Below, one piece after another: positions 16,201-24,849 of a stretch of DNA of 64,000 bases. The DNA is from Candidatus Omnitrophota bacterium (GTDB lineage: Bacteria; Omnitrophota; Gorgyraeia; 2-01-FULL-45-10). The notes beneath the pieces were generated by a model, which saw only the letters and a program-made list of their open reading frames with translations, was not told the origin of the DNA and ran no database searches. The stretch spans positions 1 to 64,000 of the forward strand of contig JBAZKM010000011.1 of NCBI GenBank assembly GCA_041650805.1. The letters are read 5' to 3'. The translations under genes and the position numbers were made by a program. Each line of letters opens with the position of its first letter. Within the stretch, counting starts at the first letter, position 1.

Positions 16201-17136
16201 ATGGCAAGATATCTCGTAACGGGCGGGGCAGGGTTCATAGGTTCAAATATAGTTGAGGAACTTGTAAGGCGCGGCGCGGAGGTGGCGGTCCTCGATAATT
16301 TTATAACCGGAAAGAGAGAGAACCTGGCGCCTTTCTCGGGCCGTATAGAGCTGATCGAGGGCGATATAAGGGATGGCAAGGCGCTTGCCGTTGCTCTCAA
16401 GGGTGTCGATTTCGTCATCCATCAGGCGGCGCTTCGCTCTGTCCCCAAGTCGGTAGACGATCCTTTCTCGACGAACGATATAAATATAACCGGGACGCTC
16501 AAACTGCTCGCCTCGGCGAAGTCGGCGGGCGTCAAGCGTCTCGTCTATGCTTCGTCGAGCTCCGTATACGGGGACGTCAGGAAGTTCCCGCAGAGGGAGT
16601 CGGATGTCACATCGCCGATATCCCCTTACGGCGTGTCGAAGCTGGCCGCGGAGTGTTATTGCGTGACCTTTGCCAGGACGTTCGGCCTCGAGACGGTATC
16701 GCTCAGGTACTTCAATGTCTTCGGCCCGCGCCAGAACCCGGAGAGCAAGTACTCCGCGGTCATACCCGCGTTCCTGTTCAATATGGTGAAAGGCGAATCG
16801 CCGGTGGTAGAATGGGACGGCAGGCAGGCGAGGGACTTCACGTACGTAGGAAATGTCGTGAAGGCGAACCTTAAGGCATGCGTCACGCCGGGCATATCCG
16901 GCGAGGTCTTCAACGTCGCCTGCGGCACATCCAAATCGGTCATAGATATAGTGAGGGCCCTCAATAAGATCCTGAAGACGGACGTCAAGCCGCGGTATGC
17001 GCCGAAGAGGTCCGGTGATGTACGCAAGACCTACGCCGATACGGCCAAGATGAAAAGGCTGCTTAAGCTCGGCCGCCTGGTCCAGTTCGAAGAGGGGTTA
17101 CGGCTTACGGTCGAGTGGTTCAGGAAGAATATCTAG
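16201..17136 (+). CDS. UDP-sugar 4-epimerase, WbpP/GalE-like SDR
   Basis: A 311-residue extended SDR with GGAGFIGS (8-15), SSSSVYGD and YxxxK (Y143, K147 in SPYGVSKLA). The segment ALRSVPKSVDDP and FNVFGPRQNPESKYSAVIP closely resemble WbpP-type UDP-GlcNAc 4-epimerases and related UDP-hexose epimerases. Directly after a WbpA-like dehydrogenase it could convert UDP-GlcNAc to UDP-GalNAc, or the uronate form. AGGAGA precedes the ATG closely. Substrate uncertain. Confidence 0.8.
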   Translation: MARYLVTGGAGFIGSNIVEELVRRGAEVAVLDNFITGKRENLAPFSGRIELIEGDIRDGKALAVALKGVDFVIHQAALRSVPKSVDDPFSTNDINITGTLKLLASAKSAGVKRLVYASSSSVYGDVRKFPQRESDVTSPISPYGVSKLAAECYCVTFARTFGLETVSLRYFNVFGPRQNPESKYSAVIPAFLFNMVKGESPVVEWDGRQARDFTYVGNVVKANLKACVTPGISGEVFNVACGTSKSVIDIVRALNKILKTDVKPRYAPKRSGDVRKTYADTAKMKRLLKLGRLVQFEEGLRLTVEWFRKNI

Positions 17137-17145
17137 GAGAACCAG

Positions 17146-18561
17146 TTGCTATTCAAAAGCGTCAAGGTCAAAATATTTCTCACGGTATTCCTGGTATATC
17201 TCTTCTACATAGCCCCGAACTACATCGCCGCCAATACCTACAGGTATGTGATGCTGGCCAGGGCGGTAGCCGATGACGGCACCTTCAACATCGATAAAGA
17301 AGCGGATAATACGCGCGACAGGTCTTCATACGGGGAACATTATTATATAGGCGCCGCCCCGGGCCTGGGGTTGACCGCGGTACCTCTCTACATGGTCCTG
17401 AAGCCGGTCATCGGGGCGATGCCTGGGGTCGTCTACCGGGATCACGGGACATCCGTCCTGAACCTCTTCTTCACATTCTTCTTCTCCCTGCTGCCGGGCG
17501 CGCTCATAGCGGTGCTCTTATATGAGGTGCTCCAGCAATTCGAGCTGGACGATAATGACCGGATCCTGATCGTCTTAGCATCGGCATTCGGCACGATACT
17601 CTTTTACTATTCCACAAAGTTCACCGCCCATACGATGGGCGCATTCCTTTTATTCAGCGCGTTCCATATATTCTTCATCTCCAGGTACCGTCCCGTTCCG
17701 CCGCGCTCATATTTTATCGCAGGCCTGTGCCTGGGCTCGGCGGTGCTATTCGAGTACACTCTCGCCATAGCGTCGGGCCTCCTGGCGATATATAGCATGA
17801 TCAATATCAGGAAGGTGAAGTTATCGCACTATCTGCTCCTCGGTTCGGGGATCTCCCTTATGGCCCTTGCCTTTATGAGCTACCATTATGCCTGTTTCGA
17901 GAATCCTTTCGCGCTCGCCACTACCTATAGCCGTATGGTGGGGCCTATACCTTTTGCGTTCCCTCAGCCGAAGATAATATTCGAATTGACGTTCGGCACA
18001 TACAGGGGGATCTTCATGTATATGCCGGTGCTCCTGGCCGGCGCCTACGGCCTATTCGTATTTTACAGGAAGCCCATAAAAGAGTATATACCCGAAGTGA
18101 TACTGATCAGCCTGATATGCCCGGCCATCTTCATGGCCGTCGCGCTCTTCTGCAACAAGGTGTGGCCGTGGGGAGGGGACTTCGGCCCCAGGTTCTTCAT
18201 ATGCTTCGTCCCGTTCCTGATGATCCCGGCGGCGTTTGCGCGCAAGGCGTTAGGTTACAGGATATTATTCTGGATATCGGCCGTCTCGATATTTATAAAC
18301 TGGTGCGGCGTCCAGTACGGCGACGCCGATAGCGTATTCACCGATATAGGGCTCTTCATATTCATGGGGCTCAACTCAAACCTCGCGGAGTGGGCATACG
18401 GCATCACCAACGGCTGTATAAGGAAATTGAACGTCATTACCCATTTTTCGCCGCTCTTACTGTTCGTAGCGTTACTGGCCGTCATATACATCATATGGAA
18501 AGATGAGATAGACGGCCGTATCCGGTTCCACTTTTGCAAAAAGACAGGGATGGTGACATGA
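17146..18561 (+). CDS. multi-pass membrane protein, probable GT-C glycosyltransferase
   Basis: A 471-residue protein with about ten hydrophobic segments (first at 8-27) and a large, polar first loop containing YVMLARAVADDGTFNIDKE, reminiscent of the acidic first loop of GT-C/GT39-like enzymes. I do not recognise a precise family. GT-C enzymes use polyprenyl-phosphate sugars on the far side of the membrane. The start is TTG at 17146 with AGGAGA five bases upstream, between an epimerase and UDP-xylose synthase. Function is inference from topology and context. Confidence 0.5.
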   Translation: MLFKSVKVKIFLTVFLVYLFYIAPNYIAANTYRYVMLARAVADDGTFNIDKEADNTRDRSSYGEHYYIGAAPGLGLTAVPLYMVLKPVIGAMPGVVYRDHGTSVLNLFFTFFFSLLPGALIAVLLYEVLQQFELDDNDRILIVLASAFGTILFYYSTKFTAHTMGAFLLFSAFHIFFISRYRPVPPRSYFIAGLCLGSAVLFEYTLAIASGLLAIYSMINIRKVKLSHYLLLGSGISLMALAFMSYHYACFENPFALATTYSRMVGPIPFAFPQPKIIFELTFGTYRGIFMYMPVLLAGAYGLFVFYRKPIKEYIPEVILISLICPAIFMAVALFCNKVWPWGGDFGPRFFICFVPFLMIPAAFARKALGYRILFWISAVSIFINWCGVQYGDADSVFTDIGLFIFMGLNSNLAEWAYGITNGCIRKLNVITHFSPLLLFVALLAVIYIIWKDEIDGRIRFHFCKKTGMVT

Positions 18562-19490
18562 AGAAGAGGGTGCTTGTAACGGGCGGCGCGGGCTTCATAG
18601 GCTCGCATATGTGCGATCTCTTCCTGGGGAAGGGGTATGAGGTGATCTGCGCGGATAACTTCATCACCGGCTCCATGGCTAACATCCGACACATGCTGAA
18701 AGAGAAGGATTTCCTGTTGTTGAAACGGGACGTAACGCGCCCTTTCGACATCAAGGGGCCGCTCCATTATCTGTTGCACCTGGCATCGCCGGCCAGCCCG
18801 CCGGACTACCTGAGGTATCCTCTGGAGACCCTGGAGGTGGGCTCTCTCGGGACCCGCAACGCGTTGGAGACGGCAAAAAAGAAAAGGTCGGCGTTCCTGC
18901 TGGCATCGACGAGCGAGGTCTACGGCGATCCCCTGCGCCATCCGCAGGATGAGGGCTACTGGGGCAACGTGAACCCGGTGGGGCCGCGCAGCGTATACGA
19001 TGAGGCGAAGAGGTATGCCGAGGCCGTGACCATGGCCTATCGGACCCATTGCGGTGTCGACACGCATATCGTCCGCATATTCAATACTTACGGGGAGAGG
19101 ATGCGCCCCAATGACGGCAGGGCCATACCTAACTTCATCGGCCAGGCGCTCAAGGCCAGGCCGATAACCGTATACGGCGACGGTTCCCAGACAAGGAGTT
19201 TCTGTTATGTGAGCGATATGACAGCCGGTATCTATAAGCTGCTCACCTCCGGTATACATACGCCGGTAAATATAGGGAACCCGAGCGAGATGACCGTCCT
19301 TGAGCTGGCAGGCCTTATAATAAAACTGACCGGGAGCAAAAGCAGGGTGGTCTTTAAAAAGCTGCCCGTGGATGACCCGAAGGTGAGACGGCCCGATATC
19401 GCGAGGGCGGCCTCTTTGCTGAAATGGGCCCCGAAGGTGCCGCTTGAGCGCGGGCTCATAAAGACCATAGAATATTTCAGGGGCATATAA
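18558..19490 (+). CDS. uxs: UDP-glucuronate decarboxylase (UDP-xylose synthase)
   Basis: A 310-residue SDR with GGAGFIGSHM (9-18), the UXS-specific LASPASPPDY (75-84), STSEVYGDP (118-125), YWGNVNPVGPRSVYDEAKR with Y147/K151, and R.FNTYGERM. These are hallmarks of UDP-xylose synthases, which oxidise UDP-glucuronate, decarboxylate it and re-reduce it to UDP-xylose. Substrate would come from Ugd at 10486. The ATG overlaps the preceding stop (ATGA). Confidence 0.93.
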   Translation: MKKRVLVTGGAGFIGSHMCDLFLGKGYEVICADNFITGSMANIRHMLKEKDFLLLKRDVTRPFDIKGPLHYLLHLASPASPPDYLRYPLETLEVGSLGTRNALETAKKKRSAFLLASTSEVYGDPLRHPQDEGYWGNVNPVGPRSVYDEAKRYAEAVTMAYRTHCGVDTHIVRIFNTYGERMRPNDGRAIPNFIGQALKARPITVYGDGSQTRSFCYVSDMTAGIYKLLTSGIHTPVNIGNPSEMTVLELAGLIIKLTGSKSRVVFKKLPVDDPKVRRPDIARAASLLKWAPKVPLERGLIKTIEYFRGI

Positions 19491-19516
19491 GAAGGGGACG
19501 AGAGGAGCATCTGTAA

Positions 19517-20620
19517 ATGAAGATACCGATACTTAACCTGAAGGCGCAATACGCGGAGTTCGAAAAAGAGACGCTCGCGAGGGTGAAGGCGATAATGCGG
19601 GAACAGGACTTTGTCCTGGGCCAGGAGGTGCGGACCCTCGAGGCCGGTATAGCAAAATACTGCGGCACGAAATACGCCGTCGGGGTAGCTTCGGGCACCG
19701 ATGCCCTGATATTGTCGCTCAAGGCCATGGGTATAGGCCCGGGAGACGAGGTCATAACTACGCCTTTCACTTTCATGGCCACTGCCGAAGCGATCGCCCT
19801 CGTCGGCGCAACGCCCGTCTTCGCGGAGATCGACCGCGCCACTTACAATATAGACCCGGCCCGCATAGAGGAGAAGATAACGCCCAGGACGAAGGCCATA
19901 CTGCCGGTGCACATATACGGGTTATGCGTCGACATGGACCCGGTCCTCGAGATAGCGAAGAAGCGCCGCCTCAAGGTGCTGGAAGACGCCGCGCAGGCGA
20001 TCGGTTCGGAGTATAAAGGGCGCAGGGCCGGCTCGATGGGCGACGCCGGCGCCATAAGCTTCTTCCCCAGCAAGAACCTGGGTGCGTTCGGGGACGCCGG
20101 CATGGTGGTGACTAACGATCCGAAGATCTGCGAGTCGCTGAAACTCCTGCGCGTCCACGGGAGCGACAGGCGCTATTATCACGATGTCATAGGGTACAAC
20201 TCGCGGCTCGATAACCTGCAGGCCGCGGTCCTCAATATAAAGCTGAAACGCCTGGAGGGGTGGATAAAGGAACGTATAGCCATCGCCCGATACTTTGATA
20301 AAAAATTCAAGGCGCTTCCTCTCAAGACCCCGTATGTGCCGGACGGTTACAGGCATTCGTATTATCTATACGTGCTGCGCGGCGCCGACAAAGACGGCAT
20401 TGAGAGGTCGCTGATCGATTCCGGCATAGAGACGAGGACATACTATCCGGTGCCGCTCCACCTGCAGAAGTGCTTCAGCTATCTCGGCTATAAGGAAGGC
20501 GCGTTCCCGGAAGCGGAAAGCGCCTGCCGCGAGACCTTCGCCGTGCCCCTCTACCCGGAACTGACCGGAAAAGAGAAAGAGTACATAACGGGCAAGATCG
20601 CCGGCTTTTTCCGGGACTGA
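19517..20620 (+). CDS. DegT/DnrJ/EryC1 sugar aminotransferase
   Basis: A 367-residue PLP enzyme. The internal aldimine lysine is K186 in FFPSKNLGAFGDAGM; D157 (VLEDAAQAIG) and the phosphate-binding GTDAL stretch are intact. It would aminate a 3- or 4-keto nucleotide sugar with glutamate; the GAFGDAGM form is common in enzymes making 3-amino sugars such as WbpE/FdtB. One of four DegT-family proteins here (28368, 32092, 56542). Substrate unresolved. Confidence 0.85.
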   Translation: MKIPILNLKAQYAEFEKETLARVKAIMREQDFVLGQEVRTLEAGIAKYCGTKYAVGVASGTDALILSLKAMGIGPGDEVITTPFTFMATAEAIALVGATPVFAEIDRATYNIDPARIEEKITPRTKAILPVHIYGLCVDMDPVLEIAKKRRLKVLEDAAQAIGSEYKGRRAGSMGDAGAISFFPSKNLGAFGDAGMVVTNDPKICESLKLLRVHGSDRRYYHDVIGYNSRLDNLQAAVLNIKLKRLEGWIKERIAIARYFDKKFKALPLKTPYVPDGYRHSYYLYVLRGADKDGIERSLIDSGIETRTYYPVPLHLQKCFSYLGYKEGAFPEAESACRETFAVPLYPELTGKEKEYITGKIAGFFRD

Positions 20621-20647
20621 GCCGGTGCCGTTTCCGCCGGGTCCATT

Positions 20648-21658
20648 ATGAATGCCATTTCCAAAAAGATCATCTTCATCCTGGTCACTGTCGTCTTCAT
20701 GCTCGCGGTGCTCGAAGTATCTTTCCGCGTGATATATTCGATAAAGTACCGCAACGCCGAATATCTAGTATACGGCATCAGGAACGTATTCAAGTTCAAT
20801 GTCGACCAGTTCAGGGGTTATATCAAATTGCGCGCCCCGGAGAACAAAGGCGACATACTATACCTGGGGTTCCGTACCGCACCCTTCCCCATAGAGAAAC
20901 CACAGGACGAATACAGGATAGTCGCGCTTGGCGGGTCCTCTACCTACCACACCCAGGGGACGTATGAGGAGAGCTGGTCCTATATCCTGGAGAAGCTGCT
21001 TAACGAGCGGCTGAACGACCGCGCATACAGGGTCATAAATTGCGGTGTGCCGGGCCAGACCACCTACGGCGCAGACCGCCTGCTGACGGACGAGATATTC
21101 GGCTGGAAGCCGGACATGATAGTCCTATATACCCTGTATAACCATATAAATTTCGATACACCGGCTATACTGAAGGGAAGAGAGGAGGGCGACCTTCTCT
21201 TCAGGGCGGCAAAGTTCCTTTTCTACGACAGGAGCCTCCTCGCCACATACCTGATAAATTTTGCAGGCCTCCATTCCGGACTGACGACTCAGAACAAGAT
21301 GGAGAGCTACCGGTACCTGCTGAAGGATATTATAAAAAAGTGCAGGGATAACGGCGTGGAGATAATAGTGGTAAAACAGCTGATAAGGCCGGCCGACTTT
21401 TTAAGGGTCAATAGCGAAGGATGCACCACCGATTTCACGCGGAAGGCGCCTGACCAGTACATGCTTTTTCTGGATATCATCGATGAGGTCTCGGCGGAAG
21501 ACCATACGGAGATGGTCGACTTCTCGGCCTATTCGCCTGTATGCAGAGACAGGGTGGACAGCATATTGATGGATACCCAGGTGCACCTGTCGGCTTACGG
21601 GAGCGAGCTCCTGGCGGATACCCTGGCGGATAAGATCGTCTCTATAAGGCGCAAATAA
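20648..21658 (+). CDS. membrane-anchored SGNH/GDSL-type hydrolase or acetyl-handling protein
   Basis: A 336-residue protein with one N-terminal membrane segment (about 8-28) and an SGNH-like domain outside. GGSST (95-99) supplies the candidate nucleophile serine, NCGVPGQTT (131-139) is block II and the C-terminal DTQVHLSAYG resembles the catalytic Asp-His block. Block III, usually GxND, reads YTLYNHINF, so the oxyanion Asn is present but the context is altered. Relatives remove or transfer acyl groups on polysaccharides (AlgX/AlgJ-like or acetyl-xylan-type). Glycan deacetylation or acetylation is an inference from context. Confidence 0.65.
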   Translation: MNAISKKIIFILVTVVFMLAVLEVSFRVIYSIKYRNAEYLVYGIRNVFKFNVDQFRGYIKLRAPENKGDILYLGFRTAPFPIEKPQDEYRIVALGGSSTYHTQGTYEESWSYILEKLLNERLNDRAYRVINCGVPGQTTYGADRLLTDEIFGWKPDMIVLYTLYNHINFDTPAILKGREEGDLLFRAAKFLFYDRSLLATYLINFAGLHSGLTTQNKMESYRYLLKDIIKKCRDNGVEIIVVKQLIRPADFLRVNSEGCTTDFTRKAPDQYMLFLDIIDEVSAEDHTEMVDFSAYSPVCRDRVDSILMDTQVHLSAYGSELLADTLADKIVSIRRK

Positions 21659-21689
21659 GGGTTGCTCTGTCTTCCGGCAACTTTCTGCC

Positions 21690-21718
21690 TTGACACTATC
21701 CGGTGTGAGGAGTAGAAT
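21690..21718 (+). promoter_or_regulatory. strong candidate promoter, possibly leaderless
   Basis: A perfect TTGACA (21690-21695), exactly 17 bases, then TAGAAT (21713-21718, five of six). It is the best -35/-10 pair seen in the window. The ATG of the MarR-type gene is at 21727, only eight bases after the -10 box, so the transcript would start within a base or two of the start codon. Confidence 0.7.
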
Positions 21719-21726
21719 ATTGTTCA

Positions 21727-22098
21727 ATGAATGAACATGACACTTTCAATGAAGAGACCCTTTACCTTATAAGGGAGATAGAGCGGGACCCGTCCTCAAG
21801 TCAGCGCCGCCTTTCCAATAACCTCAATATATCCCTGGGGAAGACCAATTATCTCATAAAGGAACTTGCCAAAAAGGGGATAGTCAAGATAGTCAGTTTC
21901 TCCAAGAGCTCCGGGAAGGTCAAAAAATTGCAGTATGTCCTTACCCAGAAAGGGCTTGAGGAGAAGGTTACCCTTACATACCATTTCCTTAAGGCAAGGG
22001 AGAAGGAGTATAAACGGCTCAAGGAGGATTACGAGAAGGCGATCGCCCTGGTAAGCACCGCCCAGGGACAGGCCGCCGAGAAAGGGCATAATACATGA
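21727..22098 (+). CDS. EPS-associated MarR-family transcriptional regulator
   Basis: A 123-residue winged-helix protein. The helix-turn-helix spans about 20-60 (SQRRLSNNLNISLGKTNYLI) with KKGIVKI and a wing around YVLTQKGLEEK, then a C-terminal helix rich in K and E (about 85-115). The pattern SQRxLSxxLxxSLGKxNY...LTxKGxxEK...YxxLKxxY is the EPS-associated MarR family (TIGR04176 type) found within exopolysaccharide loci. It probably controls this locus and perhaps its own promoter. Its 3' end overlaps the next gene as ATGA. Confidence 0.85.
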   Translation: MNEHDTFNEETLYLIREIERDPSSSQRRLSNNLNISLGKTNYLIKELAKKGIVKIVSFSKSSGKVKKLQYVLTQKGLEEKVTLTYHFLKAREKEYKRLKEDYEKAIALVSTAQGQAAEKGHNT

Positions 22099-22802
22099 AA
22101 GTTACCCTGCTGATACCTACGCTGAACGAGATAGGCGGCATGAAGAGCATAATGCCCAGGATAAAGAAGGAGTGGTATGACCAGCTCATAGTCCTGGACG
22201 GAGGATCTACCGATGGCACGATAGAATACGCCAAAGAGATGGGTTACGACTTATATGTGCAGAAGAAAGAGGGCATCAAGGAGGGGTATAAAGAGGTCTA
22301 TGACATGATAACCGGAGATATCATAATAACCTTCAGCCCGGACGGGAATTCCATAGCGGAGCTGATACCGCCTTTGGCGGCAAAGATGCGCGAGGGGTAT
22401 GATATGGTCATAGTGTCGCGTTACGCGGGACACGCAAAGAGTTACGACGATGACGCGGTCACTTCATTCGGCAACTGGATGTTCACCTCGGTCATAAACC
22501 TCCTCCACGGTTCCAGATATACGGACGCGATGGTGATGTTCCGTGCCTACAGGCGCAAGATGGTCGAAGAGCTGGACCTGGACAAGGATGGGAGCTACTC
22601 GTATGTGGAGAAGCTCTTCAATACGAAGATCAGCTGGGAGCCGCTCCTTTCGGTGCGTGCGGCCAAACGTAAGATGAGATGCGCCGATATACCGGGCGAT
22701 GAACCTCCGCGCATAGGGGGCGAGCGCAAGCTTAAGATAATAAAATGGGGGCTCGCCTATCTTACGCAGGTGATCACCGAAAAATTTGTCTGGATGAAAT
22801 GA
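22095..22802 (+). CDS. family 2 glycosyltransferase (DPM/DPG synthase-like)
   Basis: A 235-residue GT-A enzyme with LIPTLNE at the N-terminus and DGGSTDGT (35-42). The position of the metal-binding DxD reads SPDGNS, so the motif is degenerate (DGN). No membrane anchor is seen. Related proteins transfer a sugar from a nucleotide donor to polyprenyl phosphate. Directly downstream of the regulator and coupled to it and to the ThDP subunit gene by ATGA overlaps. Confidence 0.75.
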   Translation: MKVTLLIPTLNEIGGMKSIMPRIKKEWYDQLIVLDGGSTDGTIEYAKEMGYDLYVQKKEGIKEGYKEVYDMITGDIIITFSPDGNSIAELIPPLAAKMREGYDMVIVSRYAGHAKSYDDDAVTSFGNWMFTSVINLLHGSRYTDAMVMFRAYRRKMVEELDLDKDGSYSYVEKLFNTKISWEPLLSVRAAKRKMRCADIPGDEPPRIGGERKLKIIKWGLAYLTQVITEKFVWMK

Positions 22803-23800
22803 AGAAGATCACAAGAAGATCCGGAAAGATACGGTCCCTGAGAGGGGCTGCCCTGGCAGACCTCTACGCCTGCATGTCCAGGATCCGGCTGGTCGAGGAG
22901 GCGATAGAGGAGTTCTATCCCGCCGACGAGATGAAGACGCCGGTCCATCTCTGTATAGGCCAGGAGGCGATCGCCGCGGGTGTCGCTCTCAATCTTAAGA
23001 AGGAAGATCTCCTCTTCAGCAATCACAGGGGGCACGGCCATTATCTTGCCAAAGGGGGAGACCTTAATGCCATGATGGCGGAACTCTACTGCAGGGAGTC
23101 GGGGTGTTCCAAAGGGAGGGGCGGGTCGATGCACCTTGTGGACACCGCGGCCGGGCTTCCGGGGTCTTCGTCCATAGTGGGAGGGGATATACCGGTCGCG
23201 GTGGGCGCGGCGCTCGCCATATCGATGCAGAAGAAGCCGCTCGTCTCAGCGGTCTTCTTCGGCGATGCCGCCACAGAGGAAGGCGTATTTTACGAGAGCG
23301 TTAACTTCGCCGTATTGAAGAAGCTTCCGGTCATATTTGTATGCGAGAATAACTTTTACTCCGTCTGTTCCCACCAGGGGAAACGCCAGGCGATAGATAA
23401 TATATACGAGCGGCTGGAGAAGTGCGGTATCCCCGGTCACCGAGTCGACGGTTGCGATGCCATAGAGGCGTACCGGGTATCGAAGAGTTGTATCGACAGG
23501 GCCCGCTCGGGCAAGGGCCCTTCGCTCATAGAGTGCCGGGCCTACCGCTGGAGAGGCCATGCGGGCGCAGGCCCGGATTATAAGATGGGCCACAGGACGA
23601 AAGCGGAGCTTGACGGGTGGGTCAGGAAGTGCCCCATCAGGGCCTTGAGGTATATATTGTCAAAGGAGAGGGTGCTCTCCAAGGAAGAGCTTGACGGTAT
23701 AGAGAGGTCGATAAAGAAAGAGATATCCGCGGCATTCGAATATGCCAGGAAGAGCCCTTTACCCAGAAAGGAAGAGGTCGGTAAGTACCTCTACAGCTGA
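22799..23800 (+). CDS. ThDP-dependent dehydrogenase E1 alpha-like subunit
   Basis: A 333-residue protein homologous to the alpha subunit of pyruvate/acetoin/branched-chain 2-oxoacid dehydrogenase E1. It has HLCIGQEAIAAG, SNHRGHGHYLA, GRGGSMHL and the ThDP-binding GDAATEEG followed by ENN at the expected distance. The start overlaps the upstream stop (ATGA). With the beta subunit next door it would decarboxylate a 2-oxoacid and hold the active aldehyde on ThDP. No E2 or E3 gene is present in the window, so the acceptor is likely not lipoamide. Avilamycin AviB1/AviB2 is a known case where such a pair attaches a two-carbon unit to a sugar; that parallel is inference. Confidence 0.85.
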   Translation: MKKITRRSGKIRSLRGAALADLYACMSRIRLVEEAIEEFYPADEMKTPVHLCIGQEAIAAGVALNLKKEDLLFSNHRGHGHYLAKGGDLNAMMAELYCRESGCSKGRGGSMHLVDTAAGLPGSSSIVGGDIPVAVGAALAISMQKKPLVSAVFFGDAATEEGVFYESVNFAVLKKLPVIFVCENNFYSVCSHQGKRQAIDNIYERLEKCGIPGHRVDGCDAIEAYRVSKSCIDRARSGKGPSLIECRAYRWRGHAGAGPDYKMGHRTKAELDGWVRKCPIRALRYILSKERVLSKEELDGIERSIKKEISAAFEYARKSPLPRKEEVGKYLYS

Positions 23801-23802
23801 CT

Positions 23803-24849
23803 ATGCCCTGGACGAAGATACTTTTAGAGAGGCTCGCCCCCGGACCGGAGATAGAGACCGGCCGGCCCGGTGACAGGAAGATGGCTTATTCCGAGGCGAT
23901 CCGTGAAGCGTTCGACCAGGCGCTGGCGAACGATCCCAGGGTATTTTTGATGGGGCAGGGAGTGGATGACCCGACCGGCATGTTCGGCACCACGCTCGGC
24001 CTGCAGAAGAGATACGGAGAGGCCCGGGTCTTCGATACACCCCTGGCGGAGAACGGTCTTACCGGCGTGGCCCTGGGCGCCGCGCTTGGCGGCATGAGGC
24101 CCGTATATCTGCATAACCGTCCGGATTTCCTGCTCCTTGCCATGGACCAGATAGTCAACCATGCCTCTAAATGGAGCTACATGTTCGGCGGCGCCGTAAA
24201 GGTGCCGCTCGTCATATGGACCGTCATAGGACGGGGCTGGGGCTCTGCCGCTCAGCATTCGCAGGCCCTGCAGGGCCTCTTCATGCATGTGCCCGGCCTG
24301 AAACTTGTTATGCCTGCCACGCCATATGACGCAAAGGGCCTTCTCATAACGGCCATAGCCGATAATAACCCCGTCATCATAATAGAACACAGGTGGAATT
24401 TCAAGCAGCAGGGGTATGTTCCGAAAGAGCTCTATTCCGTCCCGTTCGGGAAAGGGGCGATAAGGCGCGAAGGGAAGGACCTGACCATCGTCGCCGCGTC
24501 ATATATGGTCTCCGAGGCGATCAAGGCCTCCGACACGCTCTTCAGGGAGGATAAGATAGATGCGGAGGTGTTAGACCTCAGGACCCTCAAGCCGCTGGAT
24601 GAGGAGATGATACTGCGCTCGGTAGGCAAGACGGGACGGCTCCTCGTCGCGGATACCGGCTGGAAGACGGGCGGTATCACGGCGGAGATAGCCGCCATCG
24701 TAGCCGAAAAAGGTTTTTCGTCATTACGCTCGCCGGTGAAGCGCGTGGCGTCCGAAGACGTCCCCACACCGTCGAGCTATGTACTTGAGGATGCGTTCTA
24801 TAAAGGGGCAGGCGATATCGTGCGTGCCGCAAAGGAGCTGTTCATATGA
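23803..24849 (+). CDS. ThDP-dependent dehydrogenase E1 beta-like subunit
   Basis: A 348-residue transketolase-type beta subunit: YSEAIREAFDQALANDPRVFLMGQGV, DTPLAENGLTGVALGAALGGMRP, HSQALQGLFMHVPGLKLVMPATPYDAKGL read as separate conserved blocks, with a C-terminal domain ending near LLVADTGWKTGG. The ATG at 23803 adds about 26 residues before the usual family start; ATG 23881 (MAYSEAIREAF) is a serious alternative, though neither has an ideal ribosome site. Forms a heterotetramer with the alpha subunit. The 3' end overlaps the SDR gene as ATGA. Confidence 0.85.
   Translation: MPWTKILLERLAPGPEIETGRPGDRKMAYSEAIREAFDQALANDPRVFLMGQGVDDPTGMFGTTLGLQKRYGEARVFDTPLAENGLTGVALGAALGGMRPVYLHNRPDFLLLAMDQIVNHASKWSYMFGGAVKVPLVIWTVIGRGWGSAAQHSQALQGLFMHVPGLKLVMPATPYDAKGLLITAIADNNPVIIIEHRWNFKQQGYVPKELYSVPFGKGAIRREGKDLTIVAASYMVSEAIKASDTLFREDKIDAEVLDLRTLKPLDEEMILRSVGKTGRLLVADTGWKTGGITAEIAAIVAEKGFSSLRSPVKRVASEDVPTPSSYVLEDAFYKGAGDIVRAAKELFI

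Noticed and set aside
21661..21684. Terminator hairpin (GTTGC ... GCAAC then TTT) after the SGNH-type gene
   Set aside because: Only a five-pair stem with an eleven-base loop and three T residues; too weak to report as a feature.
22799..24849. Pyruvate or branched-chain dehydrogenase complex of central metabolism
   Set aside because: No E2 or E3 gene in the window and both subunits are translationally coupled into a glycan operon; kept as ThDP pair with unknown acceptor.
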